Of a stretch of DNA of 64,000 bases, positions 38,245-46,417 are shown one piece after another. The stretch's first letter is position 1. Every line of letters begins with the position of its first letter. The DNA comes from Chlorobaculum tepidum TLS. GTDB taxonomy: Bacteria; Bacteroidota; Chlorobiia; Chlorobiales; Chlorobiaceae. A model generated the notes under the pieces. The model did not search any database. It was not told where the DNA came from and saw only the letters and a list, made by a program, of their open reading frames with translations. The DNA lies in NCBI RefSeq assembly GCF_000006985.1, contig NC_002932.3, positions 1,833,292 through 1,897,291 of the forward strand, read 5' to 3'. A program made the position numbers and the translations under genes.

Positions 38245-39837
38245 ATGCACAACCGTTTCAACCTGATCGACGAGCCGTGGATTCCGGCCATCGGCAAAGG
38301 CCTCGTGAGTCTCGCCGACATCTTCAGCGATCCACGCATTCCCGCGCTCGGCGGCAACCCCGTGCAGAAGATCGCCCTCACCAAGCTCCTGCTCGCCATC
38401 GGCCAGGCCGCCTGCACGCCGGAAACCACCGAGGCGCTCGAACAGCTCGACGCCGAAACTTTCCGCCGCGCCTGCCGCGCCTACCTCGAAAAATGGCGCG
38501 ACCGCTTCTGGCTCTTCGGCGACAAGCCGTTTTTGCAGATGCCCGCAATTCTTGACTGGATGGAATCTCAACGCGCTGCCGGAATTTTATCTGAAACAGA
38601 GAATGCGAAACAAATTGGACCCGGATTTTATCCAAGTCTTCCGTCTGAAAATGATTCCATTCTGAGTCAGTTCCAGACACTTAAGGCTCAAACAGATGCC
38701 GAAAAAGCGTTATTCATTGTTTCGGTCATGAACTTCGCTTTTGGCGGAACGCAGATTAACAAGAACATTTATCCATCAGAAGAAAAAGTCAAAGGCAAAG
38801 GAAAACCGGCAAAACCCGGACCGAGTTTAGGTCGAAATGGTTATTTGCACACCTTTCTTTTCGGTTCGACGATAATTGATACGCTCATCATGAATCTTCT
38901 TTCGCAGGAAGAGATCGACAACTTGCCATTCTGGGAAAAAGGAATTGGAACTCCACCTTGGGAAAACATGCCTGTCAGCAGAGAATGCGACGCCGCACTA
39001 TCTCTCAAAAAATCTTACATGGGGACTCTTGTATCGCTTTCACGATTCGTACTCTTGCACGACGACGGGATTTATTATATCGACGGCCTCCCTTATCCAA
39101 GTCATCAAGAGGGCTGGTTAGAACCAAGTATGACGATCGATAATCAGCAAAATCCGCCGAAAGCCATACTGGTCAATCCAGAGAAGCGCCCGTGGCGCGA
39201 GTTAGTATCAATCCTTGCTGTTTTCGATAGCAACAAAAACAACAAGTTTGTTTGTCTGTTCATAAAATACGGTTTGAGCAGATGGCCAAAACGATACAAT
39301 AAACCTGGAGATAAAATCGGCGTTTGGTCGGGAGGACTTCAGGTGTCATTTCAAACTGGCGAGCAATATGCAAAAGCTACTAATGATTTTGTAGAATCAT
39401 CGGTAGAACTCGACCCCGACATGTGGAACAACTTATGGTATGACAAATTCTTCGGAGAAATAAGCATTCTTGAAATAATGGCAAATAAAGTCAAAAATGG
39501 AGTCATAAATTATTATGACTCATTTGAACCAAAAAAAGAAAAAAAGCCCAAAGAAAGAGCTTCAACAATAATGGGGAAAAAAGCTGTAGAATTATTCTGG
39601 CAGCTCTGCGAACGGCGCTTCCCGGAGCTGGTCGATGCCTGCGGCGAGCCAGACAAGCTTCCCGCCATCCACGAGGCGATAAACTTGCTCGCCTTGCAGT
39701 CTTACGACGCCTACTGCCCGAAGGAGACGGCACGGCAGATCGATGCGTGGGCGGAGTGCCAAAAAGACCTTAAAAAATTCATCCGCGAATTGATGGAGGC
39801 AGATCGACGCGTGGGCGGAGTGCCGTCCGAATTTTGA
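38245..39837 (+). CDS. cse1: Cascade large subunit Cse1 (Cas8e)
   Basis: PAM-recognising large subunit of type I-E Cascade, 530 aa from the ATG at 38245 (MHNRFNLIDEPWIPA, the family's start). The N-terminal domain includes the LFGDKPFLQMP block. Later are MNFAFGG and LGRNGYLHTFLFG, and a C-terminal four-helix bundle. Codons from about 38555 to 39595 are distinctly AT-rich, while both ends have the GC-rich usage of the other cas genes. Near the 3' end a 26-bp stretch (39735-39760) recurs at 39799-39824 in another frame, so the last residues may be altered. It is followed by cse2 after 36 bp. Confidence 0.93.
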   Translation: MHNRFNLIDEPWIPAIGKGLVSLADIFSDPRIPALGGNPVQKIALTKLLLAIGQAACTPETTEALEQLDAETFRRACRAYLEKWRDRFWLFGDKPFLQMPAILDWMESQRAAGILSETENAKQIGPGFYPSLPSENDSILSQFQTLKAQTDAEKALFIVSVMNFAFGGTQINKNIYPSEEKVKGKGKPAKPGPSLGRNGYLHTFLFGSTIIDTLIMNLLSQEEIDNLPFWEKGIGTPPWENMPVSRECDAALSLKKSYMGTLVSLSRFVLLHDDGIYYIDGLPYPSHQEGWLEPSMTIDNQQNPPKAILVNPEKRPWRELVSILAVFDSNKNNKFVCLFIKYGLSRWPKRYNKPGDKIGVWSGGLQVSFQTGEQYAKATNDFVESSVELDPDMWNNLWYDKFFGEISILEIMANKVKNGVINYYDSFEPKKEKKPKERASTIMGKKAVELFWQLCERRFPELVDACGEPDKLPAIHEAINLLALQSYDAYCPKETARQIDAWAECQKDLKKFIRELMEADRRVGGVPSEF

Positions 39838-39873
39838 GTAGAATTTCATCAACAACCGATAAATCCAACCGTT

Positions 39874-40410
39874 ATGGACAACGAAAAAGAAAAGAAAACC
39901 GGTAGGCAGAAACAGTTCGTGGAGTTCGTGATCGGCCTGTGCCAGCGCGACAAGGGGGCCGCCGCCGCGCTTCGCCGAGCCGATAATCCGGCGACCGAGT
40001 ACCAGAGCTGGGAGTACCTGGCGGGCTTCAACATCGACCTCGAAAAACCGTTCGAGCGCATTCCTTACGCCGCCATCGCCGCAGCCATCGCGCGGGCCAA
40101 AGCGGAGCGCAACGGCTCAGCGGGCATCGGCAAGGCTATCGCCTTCTGCTACGAAGATCGGAGCAAGAGCGATCAGGCCAAAGCGCGGCTCCGGCGGCTG
40201 CTTGCCTGCAATTCGGTTGAGGAGGCGTGCCGGATTCTGCGCCCGCTCTTCAGCCTTATCGACTCGAAAGCGGCGGTAACGCTCGACTACGCCGAGTTGC
40301 TCAGCCAGCTCCTCTGGTTCAATGACGACAGCAACCGCATCAAAACGGATTGGGCGACCGACTTTTACCGCCACGCCGCCAAAACCGAAAACGAGGAGGT
40401 GAAGGCATGA
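39874..40410 (+). CDS. cse2: Cascade small subunit Cse2 (Cas11e)
   Basis: Small helical Cascade subunit, 178 aa, which stabilises the R-loop. It starts with a basic segment (MDNEKEKKTGRQKQFVEFVIGLCQRDKGAAAALRRA), the Cse2 family hallmark. The stop overlaps the cas6e start (ATGA), so translation is coupled. Confidence 0.92.
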   Translation: MDNEKEKKTGRQKQFVEFVIGLCQRDKGAAAALRRADNPATEYQSWEYLAGFNIDLEKPFERIPYAAIAAAIARAKAERNGSAGIGKAIAFCYEDRSKSDQAKARLRRLLACNSVEEACRILRPLFSLIDSKAAVTLDYAELLSQLLWFNDDSNRIKTDWATDFYRHAAKTENEEVKA

Positions 40411-41036
40411 TTGCCACGATGCTCACCCTCAGCCGCAAGGACGTCAAGGCCTTGCGCATTACGGACAGCTATTCGCTGCACCGCGTCATTTACAGCCTCT
40501 TCGAGGACGTGCGCTCGGAAGCCGAAAAGCGGTCGAGCGTGCCAAGCGGCTTTCTGTTCGCCGACAAGGGGGGCGACGCCAAAGGGCGCAAAATCCTCAT
40601 CCTCTCCGACAGGCCGCCGCTGCAACCGGCGCACGGCGAACTGGTTTCCAGACCTGTGCCGGAAGAGTTCCTCCAGCACCGCTTCTACAAGTTCGAGGTA
40701 ACGCTCAACCCCACGCGCAAGGAGAACAAAAGCGGCAAGCGCGTGCCCATCAAAACCCGCGAGGAGGTGGCGGCGTGGTTCGGCGGCAAGTCGCAGACGT
40801 CGTGGGGATTCAGCGTCGATCCGGCGCGGCTCGACGTGCGGATGCTGCCGGTGATGCAGTTCAGCAAGCAGGGCGACCGTACCGTCACCCACGGAGCGGC
40901 CCGCGTGTCGGGAATGCTGCGGGTCGAAAACCGCGACCTCTTCATCGAAAGCTTCAACAAAGGCATTGGCCGGGGCCGCGCGTTCGGCTTCGGGCTGTTG
41001 CAGATCGAACCTCTCAAAGACAACTCAAACCACTAA
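40407..41036 (+). CDS. cas6e: CRISPR RNA endonuclease Cas6e (Cse3)
   Basis: Processes the crRNA precursor at the repeat hairpin; 209 aa from the ATG at 40407, preceded by GAGGAGGTGAAGGC. The N-terminal DSYSLHRVIYSLF carries the candidate catalytic His25, in the position of E. coli Cas6e His20. The C-terminal glycine-rich loop GIGRGRAFGFGLLQI contacts RNA. It sits between cse2 and cas7, whereas in the E. coli order it follows cas5. Confidence 0.93.
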   Translation: MIATMLTLSRKDVKALRITDSYSLHRVIYSLFEDVRSEAEKRSSVPSGFLFADKGGDAKGRKILILSDRPPLQPAHGELVSRPVPEEFLQHRFYKFEVTLNPTRKENKSGKRVPIKTREEVAAWFGGKSQTSWGFSVDPARLDVRMLPVMQFSKQGDRTVTHGAARVSGMLRVENRDLFIESFNKGIGRGRAFGFGLLQIEPLKDNSNH

Positions 41037-41048
41037 AACCATACCACC

Positions 41049-42095
41049 ATGAACAACAATCCATTCAAGGGCCAGCGCATCGAATTCCACATCCTCCAGT
41101 CCTTTCCGGTTACCTGCCTGAACCGTGACGACGTTGGCGCTCCGAAAACGGCGATGGTCGGCGGCTCCACCCGCGCCCGCGTCAGCTCGCAGTGCTGGAA
41201 GCGGCAAGTGCGCCTCGAAATGCACGAACTCGGCGTGAGGCTCGGCATCCGCAGCAAAAAGGTCGCCGATTACGTTGCCAAAGCCTGCGTCGCACTCGGC
41301 GCGGATGATGAGGCTGCTAAGGCGTGTGGTGAGAAGATTGCCGCCGCCTTCAGCAACGACACGCTCTTCTTTTTCAGCGAAACAGAGGCCAGCGCCTACG
41401 CGCAGTACGCCGCCGAAAAGGAGTTCGACGCCGCGAAGTTCAACGACAAGGAGCTGGCGAAGCTCTCGAAGAAAACGCTCGACCCGGCCAAAGACGGCCT
41501 CGACATCGCGCTGTTCGGGCGGATGGTGGCGCAGGCTGCCGAGCTGAACGTCGAGGCTGCCGCGTCGTTCGCTCATGCCATTTCGACCCACAAGGTGAGC
41601 AACGAGGTCGAGTTCTTCACGGCGCTCGACGACCTTGCCGAAGAGCCGGGTTCGGCGCACATGGGCAGCCTTGAGTTCAACTCCGCCACCTACTACCGCT
41701 ACGTCAGCCTCGACCTCGGCCAGCTTTCGGCGAACCTCGGCGGCGCGGACATTGCCGACGCGGTGGAGGCGTTCACCAAAGCGCTCTTCGTGGCCGTGCC
41801 GAGCGCCCGGCAAACAACGCAGTCGGGCGCGTCGCCGTGGGAGTTCGCGAAAATCTATATCCGCAAGGGCCAGCGCCTTCAGGTTCCGTTCGAGACTCCG
41901 GTCAAAGCCGAAAGAGGCGGCGGATTCCTCCAGCCGAGCATCAAGGCGCTCACCGACTATCTCACCAAAAAGGAGCAGCAGGCCGGCTCGCTCTTCGGCA
42001 AGGAAAAGGAGTTCACCTTCGGCGGCGAGGACGAAACGTTCAGCATCGACACGCTGGTCAGCGAAATCCGCAACTTTATCGAAGCGAAATCATGA
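41049..42095 (+). CDS. cas7: Cascade backbone subunit Cas7 (Cse4)
   Basis: RRM-like backbone protein, 348 aa, six copies of which coat the crRNA. Family start IEFHILQSFPVTCLNRDDVGAPKTA and the motif RARVSSQCWKRQVR. It starts 12 bp after cas6e and its stop overlaps the cas5 start (ATGA). Confidence 0.95.
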   Translation: MNNNPFKGQRIEFHILQSFPVTCLNRDDVGAPKTAMVGGSTRARVSSQCWKRQVRLEMHELGVRLGIRSKKVADYVAKACVALGADDEAAKACGEKIAAAFSNDTLFFFSETEASAYAQYAAEKEFDAAKFNDKELAKLSKKTLDPAKDGLDIALFGRMVAQAAELNVEAAASFAHAISTHKVSNEVEFFTALDDLAEEPGSAHMGSLEFNSATYYRYVSLDLGQLSANLGGADIADAVEAFTKALFVAVPSARQTTQSGASPWEFAKIYIRKGQRLQVPFETPVKAERGGGFLQPSIKALTDYLTKKEQQAGSLFGKEKEFTFGGEDETFSIDTLVSEIRNFIEAKS

Positions 42096-42808
42096 GCAAT
42101 CCATTCATCCTGTTATGGCTCGAAGCGCCCCTCCAGTCGTGGGGCGCTGACTCGCGCTTCGGACGGCGCGACACGCTCGATTTCCCCACGAAGTCGGGCT
42201 TGCTCGGGCTGCTCTGCTGCGCCCTCGGCGCGGGCGGCGAACAGCGCGAACTACTCGACGAAATGGCCGAACTCCGCCAGACGGTGCTCGCGTTCCAGCG
42301 CGAACGCGGCGAGCGACCGCCGCTGCTCCGCGACTTCCAGATGGTCGGCAGCGGCTACAACGAGAAAGACAAGTGGGAAACTTTGCTGATTCCGAAAAAG
42401 CGCGATGGCGGCGGCGCGGTGGGCGGCGGCACGAAGATGACCTACCGTTACTATTTGCAGGAGGCCGCGTTCGCCGCCGCATTGGAGGTTCCGGCGGCAC
42501 GGGCCGGGGAGTTCGCCGAAGCGCTTAAGGCTCCCGTGTGGGACATCTACTTCGGGCGGAAGTGCTGCGCGCCGACCGATATGGTGTTCCGGGGCGAATT
42601 CGACTCGGAGGTGGCAGCGCTCGAAGCGGCCTCTTCGATCGCCAAAGAGAAGCGGCTCCGGGAGGCGTTCCGCGTTCGCGACTACGCGCCGGGCGACGAA
42701 GGCGAGGCGGAGGTGGTGGCACTCAACGACGTGCCGGTGCGGTTCGGCCCAAAGAAAAAATATCGCCAGCGGCGAGTAACCATAATCCACCACAACGATG
42801 AAGAGTAA
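42092..42808 (+). CDS. cas5: Cascade subunit Cas5e
   Basis: Caps the 5' handle of the crRNA; 238 aa from the ATG at 42092. Begins with LLWLEAPLQSWGADSRF, then RDTLDFPTKSGLLGLLCCALG, which are the Cas5e signatures. A Lys/Arg-rich C-terminal part ends KKKYRQRRVTIIHHNDEE. Overlaps cas7 by 4 bases and cas1 by 11. Confidence 0.95.
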   Translation: MSNPFILLWLEAPLQSWGADSRFGRRDTLDFPTKSGLLGLLCCALGAGGEQRELLDEMAELRQTVLAFQRERGERPPLLRDFQMVGSGYNEKDKWETLLIPKKRDGGGAVGGGTKMTYRYYLQEAAFAAALEVPAARAGEFAEALKAPVWDIYFGRKCCAPTDMVFRGEFDSEVAALEAASSIAKEKRLREAFRVRDYAPGDEGEAEVVALNDVPVRFGPKKKYRQRRVTIIHHNDEE

Positions 42809-43688
42809 CACACTCGGCGACGAAGGAAATCCGGCCCGGCTCTTGATAAAAGTGACGCGGGAGACCCTTCCGCAGGTCAAGGAAAAGTATCCGTTTCTGT
42901 ATCTTGAGAAGGGCCGGATAGAGATTGACGACAGCAGCATCAAGTGGATCGACTGCGACTGCAACGTCGTGCGTCTGCCGGTGGCCATGCTGAACTGTAT
43001 TTTGCTCGGCCCCGGCACGACGGTAACGCACGAGGCCGTAAAAGTAATGGCCGCCGCCAATTGCGGCATCTGCTGGGTGGGCGACGACAGCCTGATGTTT
43101 TACGCGAGCGGGCAGACGCCGACCAGCAATACGCGGAACATGACGCATCAGATGAAGCTCGCGGCCAATCCGGCAAAAGCGCTTGAAGTGGCGCGGCGGC
43201 TCTTCGCCTATCGCTTTCCGGACGCGAATCTGGAGAACAAGACGCTGCCGCAAATGATGGGCATGGAGGGTTTGCGGGTGCGGAAGCTTTACGAAGAGAT
43301 GGCCGTGAAGTACAAGGTCGGCTGGAAGGGGCGGCGGTTCGAGCCGGGAAAATTCGAAATGAGCGACACGACGAACAAGATTCTGACGGCGTCGAACGCG
43401 GCGCTGTACAGCATCATTCTGTCGGCGGTGCACAGCATGGGTTACTCGCCGCACATCGGGTTCATTCACTCCGGCAGTCCGCTACCGTTCATTTACGACC
43501 TGGCCGATCTGTACAAGCAGCAGGTCTCGATCGACCTGGCCTTTTCGCTGACCGCCGACATGGCCGGGTATTACGACCGGCACAAGATCGCCTCGGAGTT
43601 CCGGAAGCGCGTCATCGAAATCGACCTGCTTGGCAAGATCGGGCCGGACATCGAAACCATTCTGGGGAAAAAACAATGCTCGTCGTAG
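42798..43688 (+). CDS. cas1: CRISPR integrase Cas1 (type I-E)
   Basis: Metal-dependent integrase for spacer acquisition, 296 aa. Type I-E blocks are visible: GPGTTVTHEAVKVMAAANCGICWVG, the metal-site Glu in MEGLRVRKLY, then NAALYSIILSAVHSMGYSPHIGFIHSGSPLPFIYDLADLYK containing the His and Asp ligands. Overlaps cas5 and cas2. Confidence 0.96.
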   Translation: MKSNTLGDEGNPARLLIKVTRETLPQVKEKYPFLYLEKGRIEIDDSSIKWIDCDCNVVRLPVAMLNCILLGPGTTVTHEAVKVMAAANCGICWVGDDSLMFYASGQTPTSNTRNMTHQMKLAANPAKALEVARRLFAYRFPDANLENKTLPQMMGMEGLRVRKLYEEMAVKYKVGWKGRRFEPGKFEMSDTTNKILTASNAALYSIILSAVHSMGYSPHIGFIHSGSPLPFIYDLADLYKQQVSIDLAFSLTADMAGYYDRHKIASEFRKRVIEIDLLGKIGPDIETILGKKQCSS

Positions 43689-44011
43689 TCGCCAATGATC
43701 TGCCCCCGGCCGTGCGTGGCCGGATGAAGCTCTGGTTCATCGAACCACGGGCGAACGTTTTCGTCTCTGGTGTGCGGGACAGCCTGGCCAGAAAGGTGGT
43801 GGATTATCTGCACCAGCACTGCCCGCCGAAAAGCGGCCTGATGATTTTCAACAGCTCGAACACGTGCCCCGGCTACGAAATTTTCGGTTTGGGCGACACG
43901 CGCAAAGAGATCACGGAAATATCGGGCCTGCCGCTCGTGATCGAAAAATCCGCCGCCTCGCCACCAGAAAACCAAAACAGATTGACGCCAGAGGCCCCGA
44001 AAGTCCAGTAA
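43676..44011 (+). CDS. cas2: CRISPR adaptation protein Cas2e with C-terminal extension
   Basis: Scaffold subunit of the Cas1-Cas2 integrase, 111 aa, against about 94-97 aa for typical Cas2e. The ferredoxin-like core starts MLVVVANDLPPAVRGRMKLWFIEPRANVFV and ends around LPLVIEKS. The last 18 residues are Pro/Glu/Asn-rich and unlikely to be folded. The start overlaps cas1 by 13 bases, and the stop is only 8 bp before the first CRISPR repeat. The tail codons therefore occupy the position where the leader should be. Confidence 0.93.
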   Translation: MLVVVANDLPPAVRGRMKLWFIEPRANVFVSGVRDSLARKVVDYLHQHCPPKSGLMIFNSSNTCPGYEIFGLGDTRKEITEISGLPLVIEKSAASPPENQNRLTPEAPKVQ

Positions 44012-44019
44012 AACCCAGT

Positions 44020-45159
44020 GTCTTCCCCACGCCCGTGGGGGTGTTTCCACCGAAACCGCGCAATTGCTGTACGCATGGGACGTCTTCCCCACGCCCGTGG
44101 GGGTGTTTCTTTCTACCCATTACCAACACAAGGGGCGCGCGTGTCTTCCCCACGCCCGTGGGGGTGTTTCCAACAACAACCAAAAAACTCAAAACTTACG
44201 GAGTCCGTCTTCCCCACGCCCGTGGGGGTGTTTCCATGCGACGCCTTTTGTCTAACTTGACAACGATGTCTTCCCCACGCCCGTGGGGGTGTTTCTCACG
44301 CGATTGCGGCGTTCGCGCTGATCAAAAAGGTCTTCCCCACGCCCGTGGGGGTGTTTCCCATGTTATCATTTCAGAAACAAGAAAAGAATGAGTCTTCCCC
44401 ACGCCCGTGGGGGTGTTTCTGGGATAACCGTATAGGAAGCGTAGCAGTGCAGGGTCTTCCCCACGCCCGTGGGGGTGTTTCCCTTGATTGCCCGCGCCGT
44501 TATGGGCGGCGGGCGTCTTCCCCACGCCCGTGGGGGTGTTTCCAAGGAACAATTTGAAATTCTCACGCAAGGAACGTCTTCCCCACGCCCGTGGGGGTGT
44601 TTCCACTACAATATCATAAAGCAAGGCGTCTCCGCATGGTCTTCCCCACGCCCGTGGGGGTGTTTCCTCTTGGGGGATCGAGGGCCTTCAATTTGCCGGG
44701 TCTTCCCCACGCCCGTGGGGGTGTTTCTCACGCGCTGGCGGCAAAGGCGTTAATTGAACGCTGTCTTCCCCACGCCCGTGGGGGTGTTTCTAAAAAAGTG
44801 CTTGCTTTTTGGAAAAAATGAATGTCTTCCCCACGCCCGTGGGGGTGTTTCTGGTGTATAGCATCTAATCCAGTAATCTTTTTAGTCTTCCCCACGCCCG
44901 TGGGGGTGTTTCTGTCAGGACATATCACTTAGAGCTTATGAGCGAGTCTTCCCCACGCCCGTGGGGGTGTTTCCAAGTATATGGCTCACTTCCCGGATAA
45001 TTACGGGTCTTCCCCACGCCCGTGGGGGTGTTTCCAAAAACCGGAGACCAACCATGAAACAGGAACAGGTCTTCCCCACGCCCGTGGGGGTGTTTCCGCC
45101 TCGGGTCGCCGGGGCGTTGTCTTTGACCCGTGTCTTCCCCACGCCCGTGGGGGTGTTTC
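44020..45159 (+). CRISPR. Type I-E CRISPR array, 19 repeats and 18 spacers
   Basis: Nineteen repeats of 28 bp, each starting GTCTTCCCCACGC and ending CCGTGGGGGTGTTTC (these two strings overlap in the centre), all identical by eye including the last. The palindrome CCCCACG/CGTGGGG gives the Cas6e hairpin. Repeat starts: 44020, 44082, 44143, 44207, 44268, 44330, 44392, 44454, 44515, 44576, 44639, 44700, 44763, 44824, 44885, 44946, 45007, 45069 and 45132. Spacer lengths: nine of 33, five of 34, three of 35 and one of 36. Every spacer begins with C or T. Orientation follows the cas genes. There is no separate leader. Confidence 0.98.
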
Positions 45160-45194
45160 CTTGTCCAGCCCGGATGGGGTTGCTTCGTTTGCGT

Positions 45195-45226
45195 AAAAAA
45201 AGGCGACCTCGCAAATCGAAATCGCC
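45195..45226 (-). terminator. Terminator after the DUF4438 gene
   Basis: Minus-strand stem GGCGA/TCGCC followed by seven T, between the DUF4438 stop and the convergent CRISPR array. Confidence 0.7.
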
Positions 45227-45256
45227 CCTGCAAAAACAGCAAACCCTGCCGCGCAA

Positions 45257-46141
45257 TCACAACCTTGTGCCTATTCCAAGCAGGTCGGCGATGTTGGCTT
45301 TGGGGTCTATGACCGGGCGGATGCCGCGAGTGGCGCAGGTCATAATGGTGGTAACGCCGGGACCGTGGCCCGCTTCGCGGCAGTCGCTGTGCACCACGAC
45401 GCCGATGGTGACGGCCCCCTTGCGGTAGGCTCGCCCGTAGCGATTGTCCTGGTCGAGCAGCGCCACGAAGTCGCCGAAGCGGATACGGTCGAGGCCAAAC
45501 TCTTCGACCGCACCAGGATCGCTGGTCACGATGTCGTAATCGCCCTTGGCCACGTGCGCCGAACCGATACCGGAACCCATGCAGTACGCCGGGACCAGTG
45601 TCGTTACCGGCACTTCGAGCACACCGTCCTCGGCAATATTGATCTTCATTTTCGCCAGCAGCGCCGGGTCGAGGTTGAAGAGCGAAACATCCGGAAAGTC
45701 GGTCAGCTTGAGTCCCTGCCCTTTCGAGCGCACCATGATGGTGTCGCCATAGGCCATCTTCTCCTTCACTTCGCGCGGAAAATCGACAATGATGTGCTCC
45801 GAACCGCCGTGATGGCCGATCACCACCCCGCTCTCGCCCTTCGCCTCGCCGGAGACGATGGTGGCCGTGTTGCCCACGCAGCTCAGCATCTGCACGGTAA
45901 CGTTGGGGTGCTCGAAAGGTTTGTGCGTATCGGCAGTGCAGCTCACGCCTGGCTCGATGTGGTCACCCTCCCAGCCAAACGCCGGGTCGCCGACCTGAAG
46001 ATTGAGGGTGATGCCGCCAATGGAGGGCAAAATGAAGGGCGTGCCCTGATGATCAACCTCCCATGTGCCACGGGTACGTGGCTGGCCGGGCTGGCATTGA
46101 AGCAGGATTTCAACAAGGCGGTTTTCGTTGGTTGCAAGCAT
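45257..46141 (-). CDS. DUF4438 family protein
   Basis: 294 aa from the ATG at 46141 ([13 protein letters not shown]); a frame-extending ATG 11 codons earlier is possible and neither has a clear ribosome site. It resembles DUF4438 proteins: [51 protein letters not shown] and [16 protein letters not shown]. The family has structures but no established activity, and its fold has been compared to metal-dependent hydrolases. No signal peptide. Convergent with the CRISPR array; no functional link is implied. Confidence 0.85.
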   Translation of the reverse strand: MLATNENRLVEILLQCQPGQPRTRGTWEVDHQGTPFILPSIGGITLNLQVGDPAFGWEGDHIEPGVSCTADTHKPFEHPNVTVQMLSCVGNTATIVSGEAKGESGVVIGHHGGSEHIIVDFPREVKEKMAYGDTIMVRSKGQGLKLTDFPDVSLFNLDPALLAKMKINIAEDGVLEVPVTTLVPAYCMGSGIGSAHVAKGDYDIVTSDPGAVEEFGLDRIRFGDFVALLDQDNRYGRAYRKGAVTIGVVVHSDCREAGHGPGVTTIMTCATRGIRPVIDPKANIADLLGIGTRL

Positions 46142-46417
46142 GGTAAAGTCAATGGTTTGATTGTGAAATAACACTACCCGAGAAGTACCCGGCGCGACGT
46201 AACGCTGTGACTACTCAACAATGAAAAGGTTCGATACAAACATCGCTATCCATGAAAAAATCCTCTTAAAAAAAGAACTTTTTCGTCAGCTTCGGGCAAA
46301 TTCAGCGTATCAAAGAAGTAACTCATTTTCCTTTCCGGGCTTTTTTTATAACATTGTGATCTTTTAGGTCTCTGCGAGGTGGTTCCCCTTTGTTTTTCAT
46401 GAATTTACACAGTCATC

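Noticed and set aside
45160-45256. CRISPR leader at the distal end of the array
   Set aside because: The sequence is a terminator for the convergent DUF4438 gene, and repeat polarity places the leader at the cas2 side.
44018-45428. Open frames running through the CRISPR array
   Set aside because: They are translations of the repeat (SSPRPWGCF, LPHARGGVS, NTPTGVGKT) and not genes.
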